Of a stretch of DNA of 64,000 nt, positions 11,245-20,127 are shown one piece after another; positions within the stretch are counted from its first letter, which is position 1; the number at the start of each line of letters is the position of its first letter. Under the pieces are notes generated by a model, which searched no databases, was not told the origin of the DNA, and was given only the letters and a program-made list of their open reading frames with translations. Source of the DNA: Entoloma clypeatum (taxonomy: Eukaryota > Basidiomycota > Agaricomycetes > Agaricales > Entolomataceae). The DNA lies in contig OY751493.1 of the NCBI GenBank assembly GCA_963565915.1, positions 4,340,001 through 4,404,000 of the forward strand, read 5' to 3'. The position numbers and the translations under genes were made by a program.

Positions 11245-12335
11245 ACGGACGGTTTTCCAGATGGAAGTCCAGTGTACTGGGAAGGAGGCGGGTTCATACG
11301 CTGCAGGAGCGACTGCATTTTTGCGGAATCGGGCTGGGCGGTACTCATCGTTTTTCCGCGCCCAGTGACGGTTGTGAAGGATGGTGGCGGAAGAGGGGGG
11401 AAGTGGATGGTGGGAGCAACAAACTCAACCGTTTCTTCCACATGGTCGGACGTATTGTCCGCATTGTTGGCGCTCTTCTTCTGATTGCGCCAGTGTCCTT
11501 TTCCCTTCTTCTTTTCAGAAGCGGTACTAGGGTCAGTTGAGTTAGGCTGCTCGTCAGCGTCGTTCTGCGAGGTACTCGGCTTTTGCTGCTTTTCCCATTT
11601 GGGGTCCTGCCCCTTGCGCTTTGTCCCGGAGATTTTCCGGGCCTGCTCATTGGACGCACGAGTAGACCCGACCGAATACTTGCGCCTGTACTCCGAGATG
11701 ATACTATTGGCGACGGCTTTGTAGGTGAAATCGTCGGCATCGTAGACCTGGAAAAGGGCGGTGGAGAGTGACGACCAGGCGTCGGGGATTGCATTGGCCA
11801 GGATCATTGCCTGCATCAGATCGGGGACAACAAAGTTTGAATCGGCGAGCCGAGCGAAGAGAGACCCCAGGTGTTCAATTTCAGGCACGGGGTCGCGTCC
11901 AGACAGCTTGAAGGTGGCGGCGGTCTTGAAGTCGCCGAAGATGACAGCCGGGGACACCTTGGAGTAGTTATCTTTCAGTGATTTCCACGCGTCAAGTGCC
12001 GAGGTGCTGTCCTTGATGTGGCGTCTGATCGCCTCAGAGACCTTCAGGCGTATCGCCCCGAGAGCTACGTCGTCGTCCCTGATCCAGGCTTTTTCTTCCT
12101 TGCGGAAGCCGGGCTGGTCAACAGTGGTAACCAGTACAGGGGGAGCAGTGGCGGTGGGACCGGGAGTGGAGACCGTGGTAGTGAAGTCGGCGATCACGGG
12201 ACGATTGATGTCGCCAGAGACAATGCGCCAGACTCCTTGATGGAGGAGGTAAGACTTCATTTTTTCGGCCCAGCTCTGGTAGTCGATACCGTCAAAGGGG
12301 GTGATGATGTCAAGAGCAGAGCGAGAGGTAGACAT
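11085..12335 (-). CDS. Copia B gag
   Basis: Starts at ATG 12335 (MSTSRSALDI) and is open for about 416 codons. The N-terminal half matches the gag of copies A and G; the C-terminal part is hydrophilic, rich in Lys, Ser and Pro. The last codons overlap pol in another frame: around 11250 the frame coding EDHVRKLARGIG continues into protease, so gag and pol were probably one polyprotein or joined by a shift here. Expected role is particle assembly in the cytoplasm. Confidence 0.75.
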   Translation of the reverse strand: MSTSRSALDIITPFDGIDYQSWAEKMKSYLLHQGVWRIVSGDINRPVIADFTTTVSTPGPTATAPPVLVTTVDQPGFRKEEKAWIRDDDVALGAIRLKVSEAIRRHIKDSTSALDAWKSLKDNYSKVSPAVIFGDFKTAATFKLSGRDPVPEIEHLGSLFARLADSNFVVPDLMQAMILANAIPDAWSSLSTALFQVYDADDFTYKAVANSIISEYRRKYSVGSTRASNEQARKISGTKRKGQDPKWEKQQKPSTSQNDADEQPNSTDPSTASEKKKGKGHWRNQKKSANNADNTSDHVEETVEFVAPTIHFPPLPPPSFTTVTGRGKTMSTAQPDSAKMQSLLQRMNPPPSQYTGLPSGKPSVWKKKTMFANSRAALVLAPQGQTFAFWIRLSQKKTKDHPSSVELLRRWTKPLG

Positions 12336-12698
12336 TGTAGATGAATCTAAGAAAGGGTTCCCAATCAGTGATGTGTTATGAATATGATTCAAGAAAACAA
12401 TTGAATGATTCCTTATGACATATTCCCTTTAGGAATAGCGGTCACGGGAAAACCCTTTATATGTCAGAAACGTATAAGGTGCGATCAACGTTTCCACATG
12501 GAGTGTACTAGGTCAATCCCCTTAGGGACGCTTCATGACAGGTACTTGTCGTAATGACGTTCCCAGATTCATATGTGGAGAAGTATGACTCAGAACCTAG
12601 ATCTTTCGATCGGTTCCTTGCCAACCAGGGTAGAGTGGGCAGGTACTCGCTGTTGCCAGCGTTTCCCAAGTCCCTTCTGCTATCTGGGGCCCATAACC

Positions 12699-13008
12699 TG
12701 TTGAAGTTCCACCTGGGCGCTAGCCACAGGTGTACTGAGCAACATAGCTACAGTGGAAGTACTCTACGATACCGCTATGGTCACTTACATGGTTTGGAGG
12801 GTGTAAGGCTGGTGAGAGCGGTTGAGGCTGGTGAGAGAGATGGAGCTGGTTAAGAGTCAAGAGACAACTTATTGATATTGACAGTTTCCTGGTCTTATAT
12901 ACCGTACTACTGTTTGTACCAACCAAACAAGTATGTAATGAAGATATATAAGGGTCACATGATGTAATCTAATGTAATCTAATCTACGTGATGGGAAAAG
13001 TTTCAACA
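12699..13008 (-). repeat. Copia 5' LTR (element B)
   Basis: 310 bp; about five differences from the partner at 7458-7767 (for example T/C in the GTACCAA(T/C)C region and G/A in the E-box, which here reads CACATG). The initiator-tRNA primer site abuts its inner edge at 12686-12698. Confidence 0.93.
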
Positions 13009-13358
13009 ATCTTCGACGGCATCGACTACCAGAGTTGGGCCGAGAAAATGAAGTCGTACCTTCTCCATCAAGGAGTCTGGCGCCTCGTATCCGGCGACAT
13101 TGAGCGCCCCGACATTGCGGACTTCACCGTCGCGGTCTCCACCCCTGCCTCCGCCACCTCGACATCTGCAACCCAGCCTCCGGTCATCACCACCACCGTC
13201 GACCAGCCCGCCTTCCACAAAGAAAGGAAAAACTGGATTAGGGACGACGACATGGCCCTGGGTTCCATCTGCCTCAAAGTCTCCGAGGCTATCAGGAGGC
13301 ACATCAAGGATGCCAAAACCTCGAAAGAAGCTTGGACATCATTAAAGGACGCATATTC

Positions 13359-13505
13359 TGTTGAAACTTTTCCATCACGTAGATTAGATTAGATTAGATT
13401 ATATCACGTGACCTTAGACATCTTCGATTACATACTTATTTGGTTGATACAAACAGTAGTACAGTATATAAGACCAGGAAACTGTCAATATCAACAAGTT
13501 GTCTC
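13359..13505 (+). repeat. Truncated copia LTR (D)
   Basis: Starts TGTTGAAAC directly after copia A gag, without a polypurine tract, and stops after GTTGTCTC at 13505 where a gypsy LTR begins. About 147 of 315 bp remain, with the E-box and TATATAAG. The missing half does not reappear on the far side of the gypsy element, so the DNA to the right was exchanged by recombination. Confidence 0.85.
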
Positions 13506-13875
13506 TGTTATGCGTAACAAACCGTTCCAAGGTTCGGGCAGAGTATGCAGGAAGATGGAAAGGCGAAGAGCAATGTGATTGCTAAATCTAAGGAATGTAG
13601 CTATGGTACATGAGGTTTATATAGTACTGACTATGAGTGGTAGCGAATGAGTCAGTAACTGCGGAAGGCAGTGCGCATGAGTAAGGCGACTGCGGAAGGC
13701 TATGCACTAATGAGTAAGCCGACTGCGGAATGAGTCAGACAGCTGCGGAAAGCGAGTCAGCGCGGGAGCGAAGTATACTAAAGGGAATAAAGTATAATAC
13801 GATATGTGTAAGCGGGGGCCGATGAGTAAAAGTGAAAAGGTAAGCGTATACGTCCGTAGTCGTTAGTCTGTAACA
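13506..13875 (-). repeat. Gypsy 3' LTR, type I (element E)
   Basis: 370 bp, TGTTATG...GTAACA on the plus strand. On the transcribed (minus) strand CTATATAAA lies at 13624-13616 and the putative transcript start AGATTTAGCAA at 13589-13579. Upstream of the TATA box are TGAGTCA (13648-13654, 13731-13737) and TGAGTAA (13678-13684, 13711-13717) units. It is almost identical to the LTR at 38347-38716 and less so to its own partner at 19710-20079. Confidence 0.92.
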
Positions 13876-13891
13876 TGTTCCCCTCCTCAAG

Positions 13892-13909
13892 GTCTGTGTC
13901 CTCACAGAC
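13892..13909 (-). other. Hairpin beside gypsy polypurine tract (E)
   Basis: GTCTGTG-TCCT-CACAGAC: a perfect 7-bp stem with a 4-nt loop between the ORF3 stop and the purine-rich tract (GAGGAGGGG on the minus strand). The same hairpin is at 38733-38750. A version with a compensatory outer base pair is at 35858-35875. Confidence 0.6.
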
Positions 13910-13912
13910 TAC

Positions 13913-14281
13913 CTACTCCCATCCATCGTTGCCATTTGGATCGGCCCAGGCAGGGTCAACTCGGTTACCCCAATCCTTTATCAGTTCATCGTTTACCGCC
14001 GTGGCAAACTCTAAACCTCGAACGGCGAGGCGAAGGCGTCGATTCTCGACAGCAAGGGTGTTGGTATAGTTTTTGAGGATGAGCTTCTCCTCAGCGGTGG
14101 GGGCGGTTGGTAAATCGGAGAGGGTATGAAGGCAGATATGCATCTGCCGGTGGAGGATGTCGGCGACGGAGGTTTCGAGCGCATGGATCTGGTCGCGCAT
14201 GGAGAGCGCTTCGCCGATGAGGGTATTGATGGTGGGTTTGTTATCGGAAGCGTCGGTGGAGGTGGCGGTGATGTTGGACAT
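13913..14281 (-). CDS. Gypsy ORF3, accessory protein after pol (E)
   Basis: 122-residue ORF between the end of pol and the 3' LTR, with its own ATG at 14281. Predicted largely helical with heptad-like hydrophobic spacing and charged residues (EALSMRDQIHALETS, ENRRLRLAV) and an acidic Trp-containing tail (DPNGNDGWE). There is no signal peptide, membrane helix, zinc knuckle or chromodomain. Homologues sit at the same place at 35876-36247 and 38754-39122. I do not recognise a family. Retention of the full frame in three copies, including ones whose pol is dead, suggests a function for the element. Confidence 0.65.
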   Translation of the reverse strand: MSNITATSTDASDNKPTINTLIGEALSMRDQIHALETSVADILHRQMHICLHTLSDLPTAPTAEEKLILKNYTNTLAVENRRLRLAVRGLEFATAVNDELIKDWGNRVDPAWADPNGNDGWE

Positions 14282-14398
14282 GGCAGAAATGATGTTTGAA
14301 AGGTATAAGAAGAACGGCGTGTTGGGCGAGAAGAGTTGGAGCGGGGAACTCGATGTGACAGAAGTTGATGTGGAAAATGGCTCTCAAAGTTTGTTCTT

Positions 14399-16121
14399 TT
14401 ATCGTGGACGCGATGGATTTTGCCGATGAAAATCTCGGATCAAGTCTTGAGCGTTCTGAACATTAGTCCGAGGTTCCCACGTGTTCTCTTCTGGGCCATA
14501 CCCTTCCCATTGGACAAGGTACTGGATCTTTCCACGGAATTTCCAAGAGTCCAGGATCATGGAGACATGGTATTCTTCTCGTCCTTCGACGATGATCGGA
14601 TCAGGGGCTGGCTTCTTTTTCTGAATGGTATACTTTGGGGTTTCGTATGGCGATAACAGGGTCTTATTGAACACAGGGTGGATCATCTTCCAGGTTTTGG
14701 GAAGATCGAGACGGTATGCGCTAGCTCCTTTCTTCTCTAGGACTTTGAACGGTCCGTGTCGGAGGGCGTCAAGTTTCTTTGAGGGACGATCAGTCCTGAT
14801 GTTAGTCCCTTCCAGCCACACCTTGTCTCCGATGCGGTAATTCCGAGACGGGCTTCGTCGTGTGTCAACTGTCTTCTTCATCTGATCCTGGGCCTGTTTC
14901 AGTGCTGCGTTGGCTTCTTCTCGTGCCTGTTTGAGTTTTTTCAAGAAGTCGTTTGCCGCTGGATTGGTGTCTTCCAACACAAGTTCTCCCTTCCAAGGAT
15001 GCAGACCGTAGTTGAGATAGAATGGTGTGTACTTTGTCGCTTGATGTTCTTTGTCATTGTACTGGAATTCTGCGATTGCGATCCATTCTGCCCAATCATC
15101 TTGTAGATGGTTGACAAAGTTTCGTAAGAACACCTCGGTTTTCTGATGCGATCGTTCGGCTTGTCCATCAGTTTGTGGATGGTACGCAGTGGACAGGTTT
15201 CTCTTGATTCCCAACATGCGGCAAAGTATCTCCATGAACTTCGCGGCAAACTGTGGTCCTCTGTCGCTAATGATCTTCTTAGGGATCCCATGAAGCTTCC
15301 ATATCTGGTCCCGATAGATCTTGGCTAATCCTTCAGCCGATAGTTCCACGGTTGTTGGGATGAGATGAAGCATCTTTGAATGTCTGTCTGTGATGACCAG
15401 AATTGTGTTTTTCCCATCAGATTCTGGTATCGGTCCCACAACGTCAATCCCTATGTCTTCCCATGGGTGACTTGGCGCGGCGTTAGGGTGTAGAGGGGCA
15501 TGTCTCCTTTGGCGGCTGATCTTGTTACGTTGACAGGTGTCACAACCTTTCACATACTTCTTTACGTCATGTAGGATGGTGGGCCACCAGTAGGTGCGAG
15601 TGAGGAGTTCATGTGTTCGATATTGTCCTGGATGTCCTGCCACTGGTGCATCGTGCGCTTCAAACATCAGTTCTTGGCGCAATTGTGGGTCTGGTGGAAC
15701 ATAGACTCGTTCTCCTGCGTAGGTGATGCCATTTTCCTGCTGGTACCAGTGAGGATTCTTCTTCAGACCCTGGGCTACTTCTGTCTCCATGCGATTCGAG
15801 GCCTTGATGCGTGCGATCCATGGGTTTTCGATGGTTGTGATGTTTCCGATTTTGATGGAATCAGGTGTTTCACCCCCTTCAAAGAATTGTTCCTCCGTGA
15901 ACATCTCCATTTGTATCACATCTTCTGATTCCAATCGTTTCAAAAATAGCCCCTCCTTGAGCATTTGGTCGCTGTCCTGCGGCTCGAGTTCTGTCTCATA
16001 CCAGGGTAAACGTGACAGGATGTCTGCTTTTGCGTTTGTCTTCCCAGGTACATGTCGCAATTCGAAGTCATAGTCTTGTAACTTCATCTTCCAGCGCCTC
16101 TGTTGTTGGTTTAGGTCCTGA
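14399..16121 (-). CDS. Gypsy E pol, C-terminal part (RNase H end, integrase, chromodomain)
   Basis: From QDLNQQQRRWKMK at the inversion breakpoint to the stop at 14399. It contains the RNase H tail, an H2C2 zinc region (AGHPGQYRTHEL ... GCDTCQRNK), the integrase D-D-E core (GIDVVGP, ISDRGPQF, GQAERSHQ) and a C-terminal chromodomain (EEYHVSMILD ... [17 protein letters not shown]). Chromodomains direct chromovirus integration to marked chromatin. Upstream coding is cut off at 16122 by the inverted block, so no full pol can be made from this copy. Confidence 0.88.
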
Positions 16122-16193
16122 CCCCTACCTGTATCCCGAACCCCATCTTCATCCCAACAATCCGACACCTCTCCTACTCCGCAGGTTCTAGAC

Positions 16194-17063
16194 ATGGCAG
16201 AAGCACCGACAGTACAAACAATGGATACATCCAAGATCATCAAAGATCCTGGGATGTTCAAAGACAGACACACCTTCAACGAGTGGTGGAAAGCCACCAA
16301 ATTATACATCAGGTTCCAGAAGGGCCTGTCCGACGATCAGAAGATTCTTGCGGTGTTATCCCGCATGATGGAAGGGTCCGGTAAACACTGGGCCAGCAAC
16401 AAGTTAGACGACCTTGCCACCGATGGCGAGAACATCACCTGGTTAGGATTCTCAGACGACATCGCTACGCGATTCTCTATTGCCAACAAGTCGGCAGCGG
16501 CCAAGGCGAAACTCGAAGTCCTGAAACAGGAGAAACGCACCATCGACGAATTCTTGGACGAATTCGAAGAGCTCTTGAAGCTGTCAAACCTTGGCGAAGA
16601 AACTGGGAAATACATCCTGGAAAAGAACGTCAACCGCAGAATTTCTGAACAAGTGGCTAGCGATGGCAAGACGTACACTGATTACGCAAAGGAGATCCAA
16701 AACAAGGGACGACAGATGGAGGGACATGCATTAGTCATCCGAGGGGGTGGCGACACACGCACCGGATCAGGCACCACTTATGGCGGTCAAGGCAAAGCCA
16801 TGGAGATCGATAAAGCAGGAGTAGCCCATTGCTACAACTGTCAGCGCTTTGGTCACCTTGCCAAAGACTGCAAAGCCCCAAAGAAGAAAGATGGTCGTAA
16901 GTGTTTCAACTGCGACCAAGAAGGACATATCGCGCGCAACTGCCGCAAGCCGAAGAAGAACTCTGGAAAGATTAGGAAGGTGTCTGATGGAGATACCAAT
17001 GATGATGATGAAACCATCACCATAGAGACCGATGAGAAGGATTTTCCCGAAGGGTCCGATTAA
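16194..17063 (+). CDS. Gypsy gag (in inverted block of E)
   Basis: 289 residues from ATG 16194 to TAA 17061-17063. N-terminal capsid-like part, then two CCHC zinc knuckles (first Cys near residues 213 and 237: CYNCQRFGHLAKDC and CFNCDQEGHIARNC), then an acidic tail. Differs from the gag of copy J at only a couple of residues. Zinc knuckles bind the element RNA during packaging. The preceding frame is open upstream of the ATG, as described for copy J. Confidence 0.88.
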   Translation: MAEAPTVQTMDTSKIIKDPGMFKDRHTFNEWWKATKLYIRFQKGLSDDQKILAVLSRMMEGSGKHWASNKLDDLATDGENITWLGFSDDIATRFSIANKSAAAKAKLEVLKQEKRTIDEFLDEFEELLKLSNLGEETGKYILEKNVNRRISEQVASDGKTYTDYAKEIQNKGRQMEGHALVIRGGGDTRTGSGTTYGGQGKAMEIDKAGVAHCYNCQRFGHLAKDCKAPKKKDGRKCFNCDQEGHIARNCRKPKKNSGKIRKVSDGDTNDDDETITIETDEKDFPEGSD

Positions 17064-18990
17064 ACGACGCTAAGTCGCGACCCTTATCCATTAAACGAAC
17101 TCGCTTGCCTGGTGCAACTACAGACAATATAACTTATGTTATCCCTGCAAAGCGAGCCGTTGCGTCAACTAAGATTGTCAAGGGAGATAAACCTCCGAAA
17201 CGACGAGAGATCAAGCTGCAAGCTCAGATCAAAACACGACGAGGACCAAAGGCCATTCGACCCGAGGTTGATAGCGGATGTGAACACACATGTATCCATC
17301 CCAGAATAGTACGTGAACAGAACCTTCCCACACGTGGAATAAAGCCCATATCAATCCTAAATGCGGATGGATCGCCGAACCGACAACAGAAAGCAGAAAA
17401 ACTTGCCGAAGTCAAGCTGGACCTAGGAACACACCAGGAAACCATGGAAGCAATGGTATTGGACATTGGGAGAATGGACATGCTTTTGGGACATGACTGG
17501 TTGGTGCACCACAACCCCACAATCAATTGGACGACCGGCGCTGTAACATTCAACCGATGCCCATCAACATGTCAAACCAAACACTCGGATTTCAGGGTTA
17601 ACCTTAATGGTCGCAAACATCGGGTTCGCATGGTGGAAGTACGAGACAAGGACGCGCCCAAGAAATCGGATCAGAATTGGAAGCCCGGAGACCCCATATT
17701 GGAAGCAGTTACTCCCACACCACCTCCCACAACCAAACGACCCTCATACGTTGAACATTTTGCCCATCTCTTTGAAAAAGAAAACTTCGACAAGATCCCA
17801 AAGGAAAGAGAATGGGACCACGGCATCGAACTTACACCGGACGCACCAAAGGAGCTAGGAGGAAACACGTACCCTATGACCCAAAAGGAGCAAGAAGAAC
17901 TGGACGAATTCATCGATGAAGGCCTGGCAACCGGAAAGATCCGACCGTTCAAATCCCCTTATGCATCACCCTGCTTCTTCATTAACAAGAAAGACGGTTC
18001 CAAACGATTGGTACAGGATTATCGCACGGTCAATAAATTCACGGTTAAGGACAAATTCCCACTCCCACGCATCAACGACCTCTTGGATGTATTGAAGGAC
18101 GCAGTCTACTTCAACAAAATGGACATCATGTGGGGATACAATAACGTGCAGATCAAGAAGGGTGACGAATGGAAAGCCGCCTTCCTGACCAGCCGAGGAT
18201 TGTTTGAACCATTGGTCATGTTTTTCGGTCTCTGCAACTCCCCGGGAACGTTCTCTCGGATGATGGCCAGCCTATTCAGGGATCAGATCCGTCGGCGCAT
18301 CTGTGTGATTTACATGGATGACATAGTGGTTATTGGTAAAACCAAGGAAGAACTCGCCTGGAACACCGAAGAGATCTTGCAGATTCTGTCAGACAATGAC
18401 CTGTTCCTAAAGGAGAAGAAGTGTCTTTGGGAAGTAACGAAATGCCCCATATTGGGATATGTCATTGGAGAAGGACGTGTTGAGATGGAAACTGAAAAGG
18501 TGGACACAATCCGGAACTGGCGAGTACCCACATCAAAAAAGGAAGTCCAGAAGTTCCTGGGATTTGCCAATTTTTATCGACGCTTTATTGAAGGATACTC
18601 AAACATCGCAAAGCCACTCACGACACTTACGGGAAATACAGCATTCACGTGGGGACCAGCGGCGCAAGAAGCATTTGAAGGTCTCATATGGGCAATCACG
18701 ACGGCACCAGTCTTGGCATTGCCTAAACCGGACGGACAGTTCAGGGTCGAAACCGATGCATCGGGTTATGCGATTGGAGCGGTACTTTCACAGAAACAAA
18801 ACGACAAGTGGCATCCTATCGCGTTCTTGTCGCGGACCATGTCCGCGGCCGAACAGAATTACAAGATATATGACAAGGAACTCTTGGCAGTCATGGAAGC
18901 ACTGAAGGACTGGCGACATTATTTACTTGAAGCCAAGGAACGTTTCGAGATCTTAACCGATCACAAAAACCTGGAGTATTTCCGGCGTCC
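17036..18990 (+). pseudogene. Gypsy E pol, N-terminal part (protease, RT, RNase H), cut by inversion
   Basis: Open in the -1 frame relative to gag; no ATG precedes the protease motif VDSGCEHT. RT carries YMDD near 18312; RNase H carries ETDASGYAIG and DKELLAV. The frame ends with EYFRRP at the inversion breakpoint 18990. The remainder lies in opposite orientation at 14399-16121. Confidence 0.82.
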
Positions 18991-19650
18991 TTGAAAATCA
19001 GTCCCTGTTCTAGGCGTCTGTTCGGTATCTGACTGCGCGGAGTCAAAAGTAAATTCGTCAGGGGACTCGTCGGCGGAATCGGTGGCAAAACATTCGGGGT
19101 ATTTCCTCTGTAGATCTCTAAGGAATCTCTGTTCCTGCGCGTCTGTTGGTCGCGAGAAGGGGTCAAGTCTCTCGTTTCATGCCCAACAGTTGTACTCGGT
19201 CTGTTGCTCGTCGGTGGTGAAGTGGGCGTAGATCTGCTGCTTCGAGTAAGACATGGTGATGCGGCTCTGGGACGTCTCAATGTGAGCGTCCTAATCAATC
19301 TTCTGATAACGGTTGTCTGGACACTGATAAACTCTCTGATCTCTGTGATCCGACCTGTCTGAGGTCCTTCTTGAACGCGAAAGCTTTCGAGTTCGTTCTG
19401 TCGGGCATTGTAACGCGTGATCTGGTGTTGCCGAGCAAGATGGATGCTCTCTGCTATCTCGCCGTGGGGGCGATGCTTGTCGTTGTCTAGTTTCTCGTCA
19501 AGCACCTGCTGTAGGATGCGATGGATCTCCGATTCGATGTACTGCTGGATGAGTGTAAAATCGATACTGTCTCAAGGACTTAGCTCCTCCTGTTGGGCTT
19601 CTGGCGTGCTGAATGGGTTACTGGTGAAGTCTTCAAAGAAGCGCGACGTC
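18991..19650 (-). pseudogene. Gypsy E upstream ORF (ORF1), degenerate
   Basis: Corresponds to the region before gag in copy J. In E it has a TGA where J has CAA (in the segment before DSIDF) and a TGA in the gag-frame extension where J reads the CGA of the WARNE segment. The inversion separates it from gag. Confidence 0.6.
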
Positions 19651-19696
19651 TTGACTCGTCTGGTAGTTGCTCTCTTCGCTCTGGGCGAACCTAACG

Positions 19697-19707
19697 AGAT
19701 TTAGCAA
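19697..19707 (-). other. Gypsy E self-priming site
   Basis: Two bases from the LTR edge, minus-strand TTGCTAAATCT is perfectly complementary to AGATTTAGCAA (LTR 19783-19793), the predicted 5' end of the transcript downstream of the TATA box. Confidence 0.65.
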
Positions 19708-19709
19708 CT

Positions 19710-20079
19710 TGTTATGCGTAACAAACTGTTCCAAGGTTCGGGCAGAGTATGCAGGAAGATGGAAAGGCGAAGAGCAATGTGATTGCTAAATCTAAGGAAT
19801 GTAGCTATGGTACATGAGGTTTATATAGTACTGACTATGAGCGGTAGCGAATGAGTCAGTAACTGCGGAAGGCAGTGCCCATGAGTAAGGCGACTGCGGA
19901 AGGCTATGCACTAATGAGTAAGCTGACTGCGGAATGAGTCAGACAGCTGCGGAAAGCGAGTCAGCGCGGGAGCGAAGTATACTAAAGGGAATAAAGTATA
20001 ATATGATATGTGTAAGCGGGGGCCGATGAGTAAAAGTGAAAAAGTAAGCATATACGTCCGTAGTCGTTAGTCCGTAACA
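19710..20079 (-). repeat. Gypsy 5' LTR, type I (element E)
   Basis: 370 bp, about ten differences by eye from 13506-13875 (for example AAACTG, GAGCGG, GTGCCC, ATATGA, AAAAAG). It has TATA and transcript start in the same arrangement. On the right it joins gypsy F sequence at CTTGTCATGG. Confidence 0.92.
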
Positions 20080-20127
20080 CTTGTCATGGATTCTGAGAGC
20101 TGTCTTTTATCGTGGGCGAGACGGGTT

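Larger units (their letters stand above)
7458..13008 (-). mobile_element. Ty1/copia element B, complete, nested in A
   Basis: A 5,551-bp minus-strand element with both LTRs (310 bp each), flanked by the perfect 5-bp duplication ATCTT (7453-7457 and 13009-13013). The LTRs differ at about five positions by eye, so it is fairly young. A run of C next to the 3' LTR (7768-7774) is the complement of a G7 polypurine tract. Gene order gag-protease-integrase-RT-RNase H is that of copia. It is dead: two internal stops and a deletion removing the RT active-site motif. Confidence 0.93.
6745..13358 (+). mobile_element. Ty1/copia element A, 5' part, split by copia B
   Basis: Plus-strand element with 5' LTR 6745-7059, primer-binding site, leader and gag start. 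It is interrupted at 7458 by copia B and resumes at 13009 after the 5-bp duplication ATCTT; gag then reads on. It breaks off at 13358 where another copia LTR begins, so most of gag, all of pol and the 3' LTR are missing. The truncation fits loss by recombination or a further insertion. Confidence 0.88.
7417..13358 (+). pseudogene. Copia A gag, N-terminal part, interrupted
   Basis: The frame starts at ATG 7417 and runs to 7457, then resumes at 13014-13358 once copia B and one copy of ATCTT are removed. The product begins MSTSRSALDS and matches the gag N-termini of copies B and G (segments DGIDYQSWAEKMKSYL and RRHIKD are shared). It ends abruptly in LTR sequence after about 128 codons. Gag would form the capsid of the cytoplasmic virus-like particle. 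Confidence 0.8.
16122..18990 (+). other. Inverted internal block of gypsy E
   Basis: Left junction: minus-strand pol sequence ending GGTCCTGA meets CCCCTACCTG, which in the related copy J belongs to the region before gag. Right junction: plus-strand pol ending CGGCGTCC meets TTGAAAATCAG, the other side of the same pre-gag site. Re-inverting 16122-18990 restores both junctions of copy J (around 43839 and 40970) without gain or loss of bases by eye. It is a conservative, reciprocal inversion of 2,869 bp inside one element. Confidence 0.85.
13506..20079 (-). mobile_element. Chromodomain Ty3/gypsy element E with internal inversion
   Basis: Minus-strand gypsy element bounded by two type I LTRs of 370 bp (13506-13875 and 19710-20079). 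Order from the right: 5' LTR, primer site, upstream ORF, then an inverted block carrying gag and the protease-RT-RNase H part of pol in plus orientation (16122-18990), then RNase H end/integrase/chromodomain, ORF3, hairpin, polypurine tract and 3' LTR. Flanks do not match (GTCTC left, CTTGT right), so the two ends probably come from two different insertions joined by recombination. Confidence 0.88.

Noticed and set aside
13913..14281. ORF3 as a retroviral envelope or a silencing suppressor
   Set aside because: No signal peptide, membrane helix, glycosylation pattern or known motif; only its position resembles env.
17224..17553. Antisense frames of 100 or more codons across gypsy and copia pol
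   Set aside because: Mirror frames of strongly coding sequence, repeated identically in each copy.
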